This document shows, in pieces, positions 17,551 through 26,706 of a DNA stretch of 64,000 nt. The notes below the pieces were generated by a model. The model ran no database searches, was not told the DNA's origin, and worked only from the letters and a program-made list of their open reading frames with translations. The stretch's first letter is position 1; each line of letters starts with the position of its first letter. Both the position numbers and the translations under genes were made by a program. The stretch comes from CBDBCU01 sp965243185. Lineage in GTDB: Bacteria > Chloroflexota > Dehalococcoidia > Lucifugimonadales > UBA3495. Location: assembly GCA_965243185.1 (NCBI GenBank), contig OZ251531.1:1426001-1490000 (forward strand), written 5' to 3'.

Positions 17551-17633
17551 CCCATCCATCGGTTCACCAGAGCCGCCGCGGAACAGACTATGCGGCGGCT
17601 CCGGCCTAACCTTATCTTTGAGGCAGTATATCT

Positions 17634-18395
17634 ATGAAATCCGGTTTCGGCCGCTATATTGTCGGCGGCGTCTTGGTAGCGTTGGGCTTGCTGTTCCTGC
17701 TGAGCAATGCCGGTGTATTGCCGCTGAACTTGGGCTTGGGCGGCTTTTGGGGCTTTATCGGCAGCTGGTGGCCGCTGATTCTGGTGGCGGTCGGGCTGGT
17801 CGGACTGATTGCCGGCGGCTTTCGGTTCCGCTTGTGGCCGATCATCCTGTTGCTGTTGGGCGTCGGTTTCCTGCTGTCAGCGCGGGGGATTCTGGAATGG
17901 TCTTACATTTGGCCGGCCCTTATCGTCCTTGCCGGCTTGTTCCTCCTGTTGCGCCGCCGCGGCCGGCAGGAGCGGCGGCGGGAAACCGTTGCGGTTCAGC
18001 CTTCCGGGAATGACCCGGCGGTTATTCTGCCGGGCAATGTCCCGGCTGCTACCGGGACTGACGGTGCATCCTGGCGCGCGGTGTTCGGCAATGTGGCGGA
18101 GCGGATTGCCGCGCCGGATTTTCGGGGCGGCGCGGCGGAAGCCGTTTTCGGCAGCGTAGAACTGGACTTGCGGGACGCCGCCCTGGCCGACGGCGCGGCC
18201 CATCTGAATGTCAGCGTAACTTTCGGCGAGCTGAAACTTCGGGTTCCCCCGCCCTGGACTGTCCACTGGCATGATGTCAAAGTCACCCTGGGCGACAGCG
18301 TCGAGCAGCGTCACCCGCCAACCCCGGAGCAAGCAGCCGGCAAGCTGACTATCACCGGCGCAGTGACCTTTGGCCGGCTGGAAATCACCGACTAG
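17634..18395 (+). CDS. LiaF-like membrane protein (DUF5668/cell-wall-stress response type)
   Basis: About 253 residues. Four hydrophobic segments occupy the N-terminal half (VGGVLVALGLLFLLSNAGVL, WWPLILVAVGLVGLIAG, WPIILLLLGVGFLLSA, WPALIVLAGLFLLL), followed by a basic linker and a C-terminal beta-rich domain with FGSVELDLRDA and GAVTFGRLEI, as in LiaF/YvqF-type stress proteins that modulate sensor kinases. No kinase or regulator gene is adjacent. The 3' end overlaps the convergent gene at 18392 by 4 bases. Confidence 0.72.
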   Translation: MKSGFGRYIVGGVLVALGLLFLLSNAGVLPLNLGLGGFWGFIGSWWPLILVAVGLVGLIAGGFRFRLWPIILLLLGVGFLLSARGILEWSYIWPALIVLAGLFLLLRRRGRQERRRETVAVQPSGNDPAVILPGNVPAATGTDGASWRAVFGNVAERIAAPDFRGGAAEAVFGSVELDLRDAALADGAAHLNVSVTFGELKLRVPPPWTVHWHDVKVTLGDSVEQRHPPTPEQAAGKLTITGAVTFGRLEITD

Positions 18396-20047
18396 GGCGC
18401 GGCTGGCAACTCTACCGGCTCGCCCGGTGTCAAATCCAGTCCCTGCAAGCCGGGGTAGTCCGGGGCGTAGCGATAAACCCGGAACAGGCGGTTATTATAG
18501 ACCCGCACCCCGTCTGGCCGCACGGTGGTCGGCATCGGCGCGCCTTGTTGCAGCGTCCCGTCCGGCGTCACCGGGTTGATATAACGCCAGACTTCTTTGC
18601 CCTCCGGCGTTACCTCGATGATGGCCCCGCGCGCCGAGTCGAGAATCAGGGTATTGCCGTTGGGCAGCCGCTGCGCCCCGGATTGGGCCGGGGCGTAAAA
18701 ATCCGCCCCGGCGTCATAAGTCCATAGCGGCCCGGCCGGCGGATAGGCTGCGCCGCCCTCCCGCCGGTAGCCCTTGCCCGCTACCGGGGGGATGAACTCC
18801 TCCACCGTCGAATACTCCCGCCGGTCTCGCGGAAATTCGTTGCCGTTGTTGAACAGCAGGATGTTGCCCGCCCCCGGCAGTCCCGGCTCAATCCAATGGG
18901 CGGTATGCGGCCAGAACAGATATTGCTCCCCCGGCGTTCCCCCGGCATAAGCCCGGGGATTGCCCCAGCGATAGAGCAAGTCGCCGCCCTTGCCGCTCTG
19001 CCCCCCACTGGAGCCGGCCGCCTCGGTTGTAGTCGTACTGTGGTCAATAATCCAGACCTCGCTGTAGTTGCGCGCCGAAATCATTATCTGGTCCAATTCC
19101 GGGTGGTAGTCCAGGGAGTTGGAGTGAACTACATTCGGCCGCTGCTGATTCGGCAGTATCGACAACCGGCCCAACCGATAGTTCAAGTCAATCAGCTCCG
19201 GGTGGTCAGCCACCGCCCCATAGTTGGACTTGGCCGGGTCAAATTCCTGAACCAGATGATTCCACATAGACCATTCCCAAACAATTTCCCCGCTATCCGG
19301 CCCGGTCGGCCGCACTTCCACCACCGCCGGGATGCGGAAAGTTTCCACACCCTCCGGCAGGAAGTCGGGATTGCCCCCGGCGGCGATGATTTCCGCAGCG
19401 GTTTTATTCTGCCGGGACAGCAGCAGCACATTGCCGTTGGGCATTTGCAAGAAATCGTGATGCTGCCCCGGGTGTTGGTACTGCCATACCACTTGCCCGG
19501 CCGGGTCAATTTCCCGGACGCCGCCGCCGCGCCGTCCCCCGTAGCCGGACACCAGCAAATTGCCGTTCTCCAGCAGCTTGGCGGAACCGGCAATATCCGC
19601 CAAATCCCACTGGTGAACTACCAACCCGGCGTTGTCAATCAGGTACACCGTATCGCCGCCGCTCAGATTAAACAGGGTGTAACCCGGAGAGGCCCCCGGT
19701 TCATTCCGCTGCAGCCCTACCGAAGTTTCCACATACACCGTATCATCGCCGGCTGGCCCCAGAGATGGCGGGGTTGCCTCGTTAGCCGCCGGCGCGGCGG
19801 TGGCAACCGTCGGCATCGGGATCGGTTCGAGAATCGGTGTAGCGGTGGGAGACAGGGTCGGAATAGGAGTCGGCACCGGCGTAGCCGTGGGCGTGGCCGT
19901 AGCGGTGGGTGCTGGGGTAGGCGTGGCGGCCGGACTGGAACAGGCGGCGGACAACAGGATGGCGGCCAACAAGGCGGCCGTCAGCAGAAAACTGCGGGCA
20001 ATACCGGACATCTTGCGGAAAAAACCTCCCAGCAAAAGCAACTTCAT
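18392..20047 (-). CDS. Arylsulfotransferase (ASST)-like lipoprotein
   Basis: About 551 residues with a lipoprotein signal peptide (hydrophobic stretch ending LLSAACSS) and a Thr/Pro/Ala low-complexity linker, then a propeller with repeated NGNxL motifs: LLENGNLLVSGYGG, MPNGNVLLLS and LPNGNTLILDSARGAIIEV, plus WQYQHPGQHHDFLQ and NVVHSNSLDY. This matches the arylsulfotransferase family (PF14269/PF05935), which transfers sulfuryl groups between phenolic compounds outside the cytoplasm. The start is uncertain: 20047 or an ATG at 20011 (MSGIARSF) with GGGAGG upstream. The key active-site His was not verified. Confidence 0.7.
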   Translation of the reverse strand: MKLLLLGGFFRKMSGIARSFLLTAALLAAILLSAACSSPAATPTPAPTATATPTATPVPTPIPTLSPTATPILEPIPMPTVATAAPAANEATPPSLGPAGDDTVYVETSVGLQRNEPGASPGYTLFNLSGGDTVYLIDNAGLVVHQWDLADIAGSAKLLENGNLLVSGYGGRRGGGVREIDPAGQVVWQYQHPGQHHDFLQMPNGNVLLLSRQNKTAAEIIAAGGNPDFLPEGVETFRIPAVVEVRPTGPDSGEIVWEWSMWNHLVQEFDPAKSNYGAVADHPELIDLNYRLGRLSILPNQQRPNVVHSNSLDYHPELDQIMISARNYSEVWIIDHSTTTTEAAGSSGGQSGKGGDLLYRWGNPRAYAGGTPGEQYLFWPHTAHWIEPGLPGAGNILLFNNGNEFPRDRREYSTVEEFIPPVAGKGYRREGGAAYPPAGPLWTYDAGADFYAPAQSGAQRLPNGNTLILDSARGAIIEVTPEGKEVWRYINPVTPDGTLQQGAPMPTTVRPDGVRVYNNRLFRVYRYAPDYPGLQGLDLTPGEPVELPAAP

Positions 20048-20148
20048 CCCCGGAACCCCGGGTTTTGCAGAACACTGACATTATGCCACAAAGCCGGGAT
20101 AACCGCCAACGGTTCCGGCCGTCGGTCGGTTCGGAAACCGTGACTGAT

Positions 20149-20439
20149 TCAATCCGACAAAGCCACCGCCACCAGTTCCTTCCCCCGCTTTTCGTAAGTT
20201 ACCAGCAGCGACTGCCCCAACAACTGATGCTCCCGCACATGGGACGGCGTAAAGCCGACGAAACCCTCGGTAACGAAGCGGTATTCCCGCCCATTGGCAT
20301 CCCGAATCCGCAGGATTTCCAGTTCAGCGAAGTCCCGTGCCGCCACCTCGATAACCTGCCCCCGCACCTGCTGCGTTTCACCGCCGCAAGCCATCGTCAG
20401 CCCCAAGACCGCCAACAGTAGCAGCAACGCTAACCGCAT
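20149..20439 (-). CDS. Small predicted lipoprotein
   Basis: The ATG at 20439 gives a 96-residue product beginning MRLALLLLLAVLGLTMACGG, a classic lipobox signal peptide, followed by a compact beta-rich domain (GQVIEVAARDFAELEILRIRD). GGGAGC precedes the start by about 6 bases. The reading frame is open further upstream to 20526, but that part overlaps a repeat sequence. Function unknown; probably anchored outside the cytoplasmic membrane. Confidence 0.6.
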   Translation of the reverse strand: MRLALLLLLAVLGLTMACGGETQQVRGQVIEVAARDFAELEILRIRDANGREYRFVTEGFVGFTPSHVREHQLLGQSLLVTYEKRGKELVAVALSD

Positions 20440-20530
20440 TGCGGCTCCCGTTTCTTGTGGAGTCTTTCCGCTCATTCTGAACCTGTTGCCGGACGGCAAA
20501 GTGTCACCGCCAACCAAACCGGCCATCCTC

Positions 20531-20920
20531 TTACAATGTAACCACCGCCGTAGCGATAGCTGCGGTCTGTCCCTCCTGATTCTCCACCACTACCCGGCAC
20601 TCCACCCACCACCGACCGTCCTTTTCTCCCTTATCCGTTACCTTCCCGGAAATGCTGATGACCTCCCCGGCGGGAATGGCTGATAAGGATTGCCACTCCA
20701 GCCGCAGGATAGCTGCCGGCTCCGGGGGAATGGGCAAACCCTTTTCCAGCATCTCCCGCACATAGCCGGCCAGCATTTCCACCGGCGTTGTAGCAGGCTC
20801 CTCCTCAGCCGCCGCCAAACCGGCCTGCCCCCGGAATCGCGCTATCGACTCCGCCGTTTCCCACTTGACCACTACCGGCAGTTCATCCCCCGCCCGCACC
20901 GATTCGTAAGTAGCGGTCAT
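20531..20920 (-). CDS. Hotdog-fold (MaoC-like) protein without an obvious catalytic motif
   Basis: The 129-residue product starts TATYESVRAGDELPVVVKWETAES, like the N-terminal half of MaoC/acyl-dehydratase hotdog proteins, and has ISISGKVTDKGEKDGRWWVECRVVVENQEG near its end. The D...H catalytic pair of hydratases is not seen, so it may be a binding or structural hotdog. I chose the ATG at 20920 because it begins the fold; an upstream ATG at 20938 is also possible. Confidence 0.5.
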   Translation of the reverse strand: MTATYESVRAGDELPVVVKWETAESIARFRGQAGLAAAEEEPATTPVEMLAGYVREMLEKGLPIPPEPAAILRLEWQSLSAIPAGEVISISGKVTDKGEKDGRWWVECRVVVENQEGQTAAIATAVVTL

Positions 20921-21039
20921 CGCCCATAACCTTGCCATCTAGCAACGCCTCCCGGCTTATCCAGCCGGCCGAAACCTCAAGGGTTATTACGCCCGACCGG
21001 CGCCGCCCGGTCAAAACCTCCGCTGTGGTTGCCCTACCC

Positions 21040-23268
21040 CTACTCCCCACCCGCCCCAGCCGCCGCCATCAACTCCGCCCGCAAATCGGCGAAATGCAGC
21101 CGGGCCGCCGGCGCCGCCGCCAGATACTCCTCAATAACCCGCAAGCCCCCGGCATAATCCCCCTCTGCTACCGCCTGCATCACTAAACGTCGCTGCACTT
21201 CTATTTTGTTCGGCGCCATCGCCGCCCCCGATTCCAGCAGCAGCCGCGCCCGGGCCAACTCCCCCGCCTGCCGCGCCACATCTCCCGCCAGCACATACAG
21301 CCGCCACTCCCGCGGCTCTTGCACTACCCCCGTCGCCCCGTGCCGCAGTACCAACTCCAACGCCGCCGCCCTTTCCGCAGCCGTCAAACCGTCCCATCCT
21401 TCATCGATTTCCCGAAACATCCTAATCCGCAGCCGATTCGCCAAACCCGGCTGCCCTTCTGTCGCCGCATCAAAGGCTGCAAACCGTTCCCCCCAACTTA
21501 ACCGTTCATCCCTCGCCTCCACCGCCTGCTGCGCCGCCAGATAAGTGCGGACATTCACCCCATACACTACTGCCGCTGTCAGCAGCGCAATAACCCCGAT
21601 GGCGGCAATCTTGACCAGTACGCTGCCCCCAACCTGCCGCGCCATTCCGACCATCCTGAACCGGTCGAACGCCCCCATCATCCTGAACTTGTTGCTGGAC
21701 CTTCCATCCTTTCGGGCATCCCCAACCTTTTCCGCCCCATCCAATTCCTTGCCGTTTCCCCCTACCGGCTGCCCCGCCACAAATCCGACGAACCCCAGCA
21801 AGGCCATCAGTTGCGGCAGCGTCCCCGGCGTGTCAAACAGCGTCAGATTTTGCACGAAATACGCCGTCATACCCCCACCCAGCAGCAGGAAAAAGACCCG
21901 GCGGCCCGGCGGCAGTCGCCGCCCTTTCCCCACATACACCGCAAACACCCAAACCCAGATGGCGGCGTATCCCGCCAACCCCAAAATGCCCTTGGTTGTC
22001 AACTCCTCTATCGGCTTGTTATGCGCCCGGTCGAAGGTCGTAACCGCCCGCGTCACCGCCGGCGCCGAAACATAGCGGTCATAGACCACTCCGAAATTAT
22101 CCGGCCCCCAGCCCAGCAGCGGCCGCTCTTGAAATCCCTCGATGCCCAACCGCGCCGCATTCAGCCGATTCCCCACGCTCTTATCCCGCCCACTGGCCGA
22201 CAAACGGGAAAGCAGCGTTGACTCCCATCCCTCGCCGCTGTTCCTTTCCGCCAGCACCACTACCGCCCCGGCCGCTAAACCTATCGCCGCCAATCCCGCC
22301 GCCGTCCCGGCCGCCAGCCGCCGCCCCCGGCCCTCGCCCCAAGCCCCGTAAGCCGCCCCGCAAACAGCCAATCCCGCCGCCAACCCCAACAGCGCCCCCC
22401 GGCTGCCGCTGAACCATAACATCAGCAAATCCAAAACTATCGCCGCCAACCACACCAGCCGCCACCCGTTAATCCCTTGCTGCTCACCGCCTCGCCCATA
22501 CTGCCTACCGTCATTCCCTTGCCCACGGGAATCCAGAAAATACCCGATATGCAGCCGTCCCCACACCCGAATACCCCGGGCTTGCAGTAGTTCCCCGCTT
22601 GCCCGGAAATTGCTGCCGGATGGCAAACCGCCGCCCATAAAGGAACTGACTAAAAGTCCCCCGGCAATAAACAGGTTCACCACGGCAAATCCGCCCAGGA
22701 AAGTCGAGTTCCCCAAGGTCCCTACCGGCAAACCCGTTTCCGCGCCCCCGGTATCCGCTCCCCGGTAAGGCAGCCAGCCGGCGCCCGCTACCTCCGCTAA
22801 CCCCAGCAGGCCCACGCCGATGCCCACTATTACCGCAAAGTTGAATAGCCCCCGCCACTGTTCCCAAGTGCGGAACACCGATACCGCTACCAGCAGGAAA
22901 GCGAACCAGTGGGCCAGCCCAATCCACCCGTTCATCCGCGTCAAATCGGACCAGATGCTCCGGGTCGGGCTGACCCCGAACAGCGCCGCCAGCAGCGCAA
23001 TGACCAGATAGATGCCAAATATCCCCAGCAGCCACGACTTGGGCGGCCGATAGCGGGCGTCCCGCAGTAGCAGAATCAGCCACAGCCCTACCGCAACCTC
23101 AATCAGCGTCCGCGACCATACCGCCTTGCCCACTACAAAGTAATCGACGGTCTCCGGTAACGGCCCCGTAGTAACTAGCAACGGCGCCGCCAACGCCAAC
23201 CCCAACAGCAGACGCACCCCATCCACCAGCCCCCACCCCCGTACCATCGCCCAGCCCCGCATCAGCAA
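21040..23268 (-). CDS. O-antigen ligase (Wzy_C)-like membrane protein with C-terminal TPR-like region
   Basis: A 742-residue integral membrane protein with roughly twelve hydrophobic segments. The Wzy_C-type central region includes WFSGSRGALLGLAAGLAVC and RPLLGWGPDNFGVVYDRY, typical of O-antigen ligase/polymerases, which join or extend polysaccharides on the outer face of the membrane. The last 150 residues are helical and TPR-like. Two repeat-derived segments lie inside the coding frame: around 22510-22537 (giving FLDSRGQGNDGR) and near 21648-21710. The partner polysaccharide cluster is not visible. The start at 23268 is the first ATG; MVRGWG at 23247 is an alternative. Confidence 0.8.
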   Translation of the reverse strand: MLMRGWAMVRGWGLVDGVRLLLGLALAAPLLVTTGPLPETVDYFVVGKAVWSRTLIEVAVGLWLILLLRDARYRPPKSWLLGIFGIYLVIALLAALFGVSPTRSIWSDLTRMNGWIGLAHWFAFLLVAVSVFRTWEQWRGLFNFAVIVGIGVGLLGLAEVAGAGWLPYRGADTGGAETGLPVGTLGNSTFLGGFAVVNLFIAGGLLVSSFMGGGLPSGSNFRASGELLQARGIRVWGRLHIGYFLDSRGQGNDGRQYGRGGEQQGINGWRLVWLAAIVLDLLMLWFSGSRGALLGLAAGLAVCGAAYGAWGEGRGRRLAAGTAAGLAAIGLAAGAVVVLAERNSGEGWESTLLSRLSASGRDKSVGNRLNAARLGIEGFQERPLLGWGPDNFGVVYDRYVSAPAVTRAVTTFDRAHNKPIEELTTKGILGLAGYAAIWVWVFAVYVGKGRRLPPGRRVFFLLLGGGMTAYFVQNLTLFDTPGTLPQLMALLGFVGFVAGQPVGGNGKELDGAEKVGDARKDGRSSNKFRMMGAFDRFRMVGMARQVGGSVLVKIAAIGVIALLTAAVVYGVNVRTYLAAQQAVEARDERLSWGERFAAFDAATEGQPGLANRLRIRMFREIDEGWDGLTAAERAAALELVLRHGATGVVQEPREWRLYVLAGDVARQAGELARARLLLESGAAMAPNKIEVQRRLVMQAVAEGDYAGGLRVIEEYLAAAPAARLHFADLRAELMAAAGAGGE
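22510..22537. repeat. CATTCCC-type repeat fragment inside the O-antigen ligase gene
   Basis: GTCATTCCCTTGCCCACGGG and the following AATCCAG match the left half of the intergenic repeat family (compare 12465 and 32127). Here it is read in frame within a loop of the membrane protein. Confidence 0.65.
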
Positions 23269-23572
23269 CTCGGAACATCCCTCCAGTAGCCGCTCAAAAT
23301 ACCCCGCAGCCCTTGCCGCCTAAACCGTGCCGCCCTTTCCTTCCAAGCCGGCGACGAAAAACCGCCAACCATCACCCAACATTATACTCCTTACCCAACC
23401 CGCAACCGCAAGAAACGCCGCCGCCACTACTCGCCAATCACCCCTACCCCATCCCCCCCGCCGTCCCTCCCTTGCCAACGAAACCTCCCTTTGCATCCCT
23501 TGACGCCGCTGCCAATCCCCGGCATAATGCCACCATCAACAGCCCCCTTAACCCAACAGCAAAGGAGCCACT

Positions 23573-23878
23573 ATGACCACCTTGGAACGGGAACCGATTC
23601 AGCTGCTCGGCTACTTGGAAGGGCGGATTGAGGAACAGTCCGCCGCCATCCAGGAGATAAAAGACGGGCAGCAGCAAATCCTCGCCCGCTTTGACCAGAT
23701 GCAGACCTTTATGGTCAACCGCATGGACCAAATCCAAGCCGAGTCCAACAGCAAGATTGACCAAGTAGAAGCCCGGGTTTCTAGCCGCATTGACCGGGTG
23801 TTTATGGCCTTGGCCGGCTTGGCCACCGGCATCATTGTCACCCAATTCGGCGTGATAGTTACCCTCCTCTTGCGGTAG
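23573..23878 (+). CDS. Tandem coiled-coil membrane protein, copy 1 (101 aa)
   Basis: The first of three tandem paralogues sharing the N-terminal EREPIQLLGYLEGRIEEQSA, the EIKDGQQQILARFDQMQTF segment and a C-terminal membrane helix (FMALAGLATGIIVTQFGVIV). This copy has only one degenerate 11-residue repeat (ESNSKIDQVEA). It has the shared leader ending AGCAAAGGAGCCACTATG, so each copy has its own ribosome-binding site. The shape (long coiled coil, C-terminal anchor) resembles hydrophobic-tail surface or channel proteins; the role is unknown. Confidence 0.7.
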   Translation: MTTLEREPIQLLGYLEGRIEEQSAAIQEIKDGQQQILARFDQMQTFMVNRMDQIQAESNSKIDQVEARVSSRIDRVFMALAGLATGIIVTQFGVIVTLLLR

Positions 23879-23935
23879 CCGCCCGGCCCGCCATCAGAAT
23901 TCCTCCAACCTTAACCCAACAGCAAAGGAGCCACT

Positions 23936-24274
23936 ATGACCACTTTGGAACGGGAACCGATTCAGCTGCTCGGCTATCTGGAAGGGCGGATTGAGGAACA
24001 GTCCGCCGCCATCCAGGAGATAAAAGATGGGCAGCAGCAAATCCTCGCCCGCTTTGACCAGATGCAGACCTTTATGGTCCATCGGATGGATCAAATCCAC
24101 GCCGAGGTCAACGACAAAATTGACCGCGCCTACACTGAGGTCAACAACAAAATTGACCAGGTGGAAGCCCGGGTCACTAGCCGCATCGACCGGGTGTTTA
24201 TGGCCTTGGCCGGATTGGCCACCGGCATCATCGTCACCCAATTCGGCGTGATAGTTACCCTCCTCCTGCGGTAG
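23936..24274 (+). CDS. Tandem coiled-coil membrane protein, copy 2 (112 aa)
   Basis: Nearly identical to copy 1 for the first 55 residues and the last 35, with an extra 11-residue unit (EVNDKIDRAYTEVNNKIDQVEA), so copies differ mainly in repeat number. The ATG at 23936 follows AAAGGAG. The C-terminal hydrophobic helix is conserved. The 57-base spacer to the preceding gene is repeated between copies too. Confidence 0.7.
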   Translation: MTTLEREPIQLLGYLEGRIEEQSAAIQEIKDGQQQILARFDQMQTFMVHRMDQIHAEVNDKIDRAYTEVNNKIDQVEARVTSRIDRVFMALAGLATGIIVTQFGVIVTLLLR

Positions 24275-24331
24275 CCGCCCAGCCCGCCGGCAGAATTCCT
24301 ACGACCTTAACCCAACAGCAAAGGAGCCACT

Positions 24332-24802
24332 ATGACCACCTTGGAACGGGAACCGATTCAGTTGCTCGGCTACCTGGAAGGGCGGATTGAGGAACAGTCC
24401 GCCGCCATCCAGGAGATAAAAGACGGGCAGCAGCAAATCCTCGCCCGCTTTGACCAGATGCAGACCTTTATGGTCCATCGGATGGATCAAATCCACGCCG
24501 AGGTCAACGACAAAATTGACCGCGCCTTCGCCGAGTCCAACAGCAAAATTGACCGCGCCTATGCCGAGGTCAACGACAAGATTGACCGCGCCCACGCCGA
24601 GTCCAACAACAAGCTTGACCGCGCTTACGCCGAGGTCAACGACAAGATTGACCGCGCCTACGCCGAGGTCAACAACAAAATTGACCAAGTAGAAGCCCGG
24701 GTCTCTAACCGCATTGACCGGGTGTTTATGGCCTTGGCCGGATTGGCCACCGGCATCATTGTCACCCAATTCGGCGTGATAGTTACCCTCCTCTTGCGGT
24801 AG
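24332..24802 (+). CDS. Tandem coiled-coil membrane protein, copy 3 (156 aa)
   Basis: The longest paralogue, with about six tandem 11-residue units of the type EVNDKIDRAYA or ESNSKIDRAYA between the shared N-terminus and the membrane helix. Eleven-residue repeats with a hydrophobic core give long right-handed or straight coiled coils. The same leader and ribosome-binding site occur. It ends 27 bases before the VWA gene, so co-transcription is possible. Confidence 0.7.
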   Translation: MTTLEREPIQLLGYLEGRIEEQSAAIQEIKDGQQQILARFDQMQTFMVHRMDQIHAEVNDKIDRAFAESNSKIDRAYAEVNDKIDRAHAESNNKLDRAYAEVNDKIDRAYAEVNNKIDQVEARVSNRIDRVFMALAGLATGIIVTQFGVIVTLLLR

Positions 24803-24829
24803 CCACCCGGCCCGCCGTCAGAAATCCTT

Positions 24830-26200
24830 ATGCCCACTCAACCCTCCCCAACCGACAACCCCGTGGCCGCCATCCCGTCCATCCCGGATGCAACCGACGC
24901 CGGCCACATCCTCCCCAACCTGCTCCTGTTCGGGGAAACCCTGCGCCGCCTCGGCCTCGACTTCGGCTCCGGCAATATGCTCGACCTGGTGCGGGCCACT
25001 GAATCCATCCCCATCGGCCGCAAGCAAGACTTCCGCCACGCCGCCCGCTGCCTCCTGGTACACCGCAAGCCGGACTTGCCCCTCTTCGATGACGCCTTCC
25101 AAATCTTTTGGCGCCGCCCCGCCCACGGCATCAGTACCCGCGACCTGCGCAGTATGGGCGAGGAACGCCGCTACCGCCATCCCCGGGTCGGCCCGCCCGC
25201 CGCCGACTCCGACCCCGGCGACACCCTCGGCCGCGCCCCGGAAAACCAGGCCGGCATTGATCTGAGCCAAACCTACAGCGGCCGGGAAGTGCTGCGCCAC
25301 AAAGACTTTGCCGACTTTACCCCCCTCGAAATCGCCCAAGCCAAAACAATGCTGTCCGAACTTTCCTGGGACTTGGGCCGCCGCCGCTCCCGCCGCACCG
25401 AACCCGGCGCCGGCCGCCTCCCCGACTGGCGGCAGACCCTGCGCCAAAGCCTCCAATACGGCGGTGAACCCTTGACCCTGGCTTACCGCCAACGCCGGGA
25501 AAAGCCCCGTCCCCTGGTGCTACTCTGCGATGTCAGCGGCTCCATGGAACGCTACACCCGGATGTTGCTCCACTTCATCCACGCCATCGCCGGCGACCTC
25601 GGCCGGGTCGAAGCCTTCCTCTTTGCCACCCGCCTGACCCGCATCACCCGCTGCCTCAACTACCGCAGCATTGACCAAGCCGTCAACGAAGTAGCCCGCG
25701 CCGTTCCCGACTGGGCGGGCGGCACCCGCATCGGCGCCGCCGTCAAAGCCTACAACTACACTTGGGCCCGCCGCACCCTCGGCAACGGTGCCGTAGTCCT
25801 GATTATCTCCGACGGCTGGGATCGCGGCGAACCGGAACTATTATCCAAAGAAATGTCCCGTTTGCAGCGCAGTTGCCACCGCCTAATCTGGCTCAACCCC
25901 CTCTTGGGTTCGCCCAACTACCAGCCCCTGACCCAAGGGATGCAAGCCGCCCTCCCTTATGTGGACGATTTCCTGCCGGTGCATAACCTGGACAGCCTGG
26001 AATCCTTGGCCCAACACCTGAACCGGTTAAGCCCCCGCCGCGCTCCCATCCGCCGCCCCGCTGCCAGCCAAGCCAACCCGGCCGCGCCGCCGGAACCCGC
26101 CAATCCCCCGGCAACTCCCTCCCGCCCCCGCAGCCAAATCAATCCAGCCTTAGCCCCCACCTTCCGCCATCCCCGTTGGGGCCAACCGCCTACCGGCTAG
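24830..26200 (+). CDS. VWA-domain protein, CoxE-like
   Basis: About 456 residues. The C-terminal half is a von Willebrand A domain with the MIDAS motif DVSGSMERYTRM (Asp near residue 234), WAGGTRIGAAVKAYN and IISDGWDRGEPELLSKEM, as in CoxE-like proteins that help mature molybdenum hydroxylases or work with MoxR AAA ATPases. The N-terminal half (LPNLLLFGETLRRLGLDFG) is the CoxE helical region; the C-terminal tail is proline-rich. No MoxR or Mo-hydroxylase gene is adjacent. No clear ribosome-binding site precedes the ATG at 24830; the stop overlaps the convergent gene by 4 bases. Confidence 0.78.
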   Translation: MPTQPSPTDNPVAAIPSIPDATDAGHILPNLLLFGETLRRLGLDFGSGNMLDLVRATESIPIGRKQDFRHAARCLLVHRKPDLPLFDDAFQIFWRRPAHGISTRDLRSMGEERRYRHPRVGPPAADSDPGDTLGRAPENQAGIDLSQTYSGREVLRHKDFADFTPLEIAQAKTMLSELSWDLGRRRSRRTEPGAGRLPDWRQTLRQSLQYGGEPLTLAYRQRREKPRPLVLLCDVSGSMERYTRMLLHFIHAIAGDLGRVEAFLFATRLTRITRCLNYRSIDQAVNEVARAVPDWAGGTRIGAAVKAYNYTWARRTLGNGAVVLIISDGWDRGEPELLSKEMSRLQRSCHRLIWLNPLLGSPNYQPLTQGMQAALPYVDDFLPVHNLDSLESLAQHLNRLSPRRAPIRRPAASQANPAAPPEPANPPATPSRPRSQINPALAPTFRHPRWGQPPTG

Positions 26201-26580
26201 CTCTCCGCCAGTTCCTCGGCGTCGCGGATGTAACTGATGGTTTCCCGAATGTCGGCGATTACCGAATCCTCCGGCTCGCACATCCCGTCGTAAAAACAAG
26301 CCCCGTGCAGCACATAAGCCTTGTGCGTGTAACGGCTTTCCAAAGGTTTCAAGGCTTCATCCCCGCGGCTCAACTCCCGCAGACCGCGCAGAGTACGGCC
26401 GGTAGTGCGCGGTTCCCGGCCGGCCCGGGCCAGCACCAAAGCGTCAGTAGCCCGCTTGGTTGCGCCCCACGCCTTTTCCGCCGCGTTGCGTATCTTGCCC
26501 AACTCCAGCTGCTCCAGGGCATCGTCATAAAGCCCCCGGGCGTCGGCGAAAAGAACTTCAACCCGTTCCGTTTCCAGCAT
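26197..26580 (-). CDS. Small helical protein, HEPN/PaREP1-like
   Basis: A 127-residue all-helical product with the spacing LFADARGLYDDALEQLELGKIRNAAEKAWGATKRATDAL, typical of HEPN-type and PaREP1-like proteins. HEPN proteins often act as RNases or as partners of minimal nucleotidyltransferases. I see no R-x4-6-H RNase motif, so function is open. A related gene lies at 46649-47215. It converges with the VWA gene. Confidence 0.5.
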   Translation of the reverse strand: MLETERVEVLFADARGLYDDALEQLELGKIRNAAEKAWGATKRATDALVLARAGREPRTTGRTLRGLRELSRGDEALKPLESRYTHKAYVLHGACFYDGMCEPEDSVIADIRETISYIRDAEELAES

Positions 26581-26706
26581 AAAACCTCCCTTGCCCCGTA
26601 TCCGCCCCTCATACTACCACCCTTCAGCAAAGTTGCCCGGGCAAACCCCGGTTTGACTCCCGCCGGCATAGCTGTTAATCTCTTACCCCCAAAGCGAGGT
26701 AACACA

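Noticed and set aside
19782..20081. Low-complexity frames over the arylsulfotransferase N-terminus.
   Set aside because: They mirror the Thr/Pro linker in other frames and have no ribosome-binding site.
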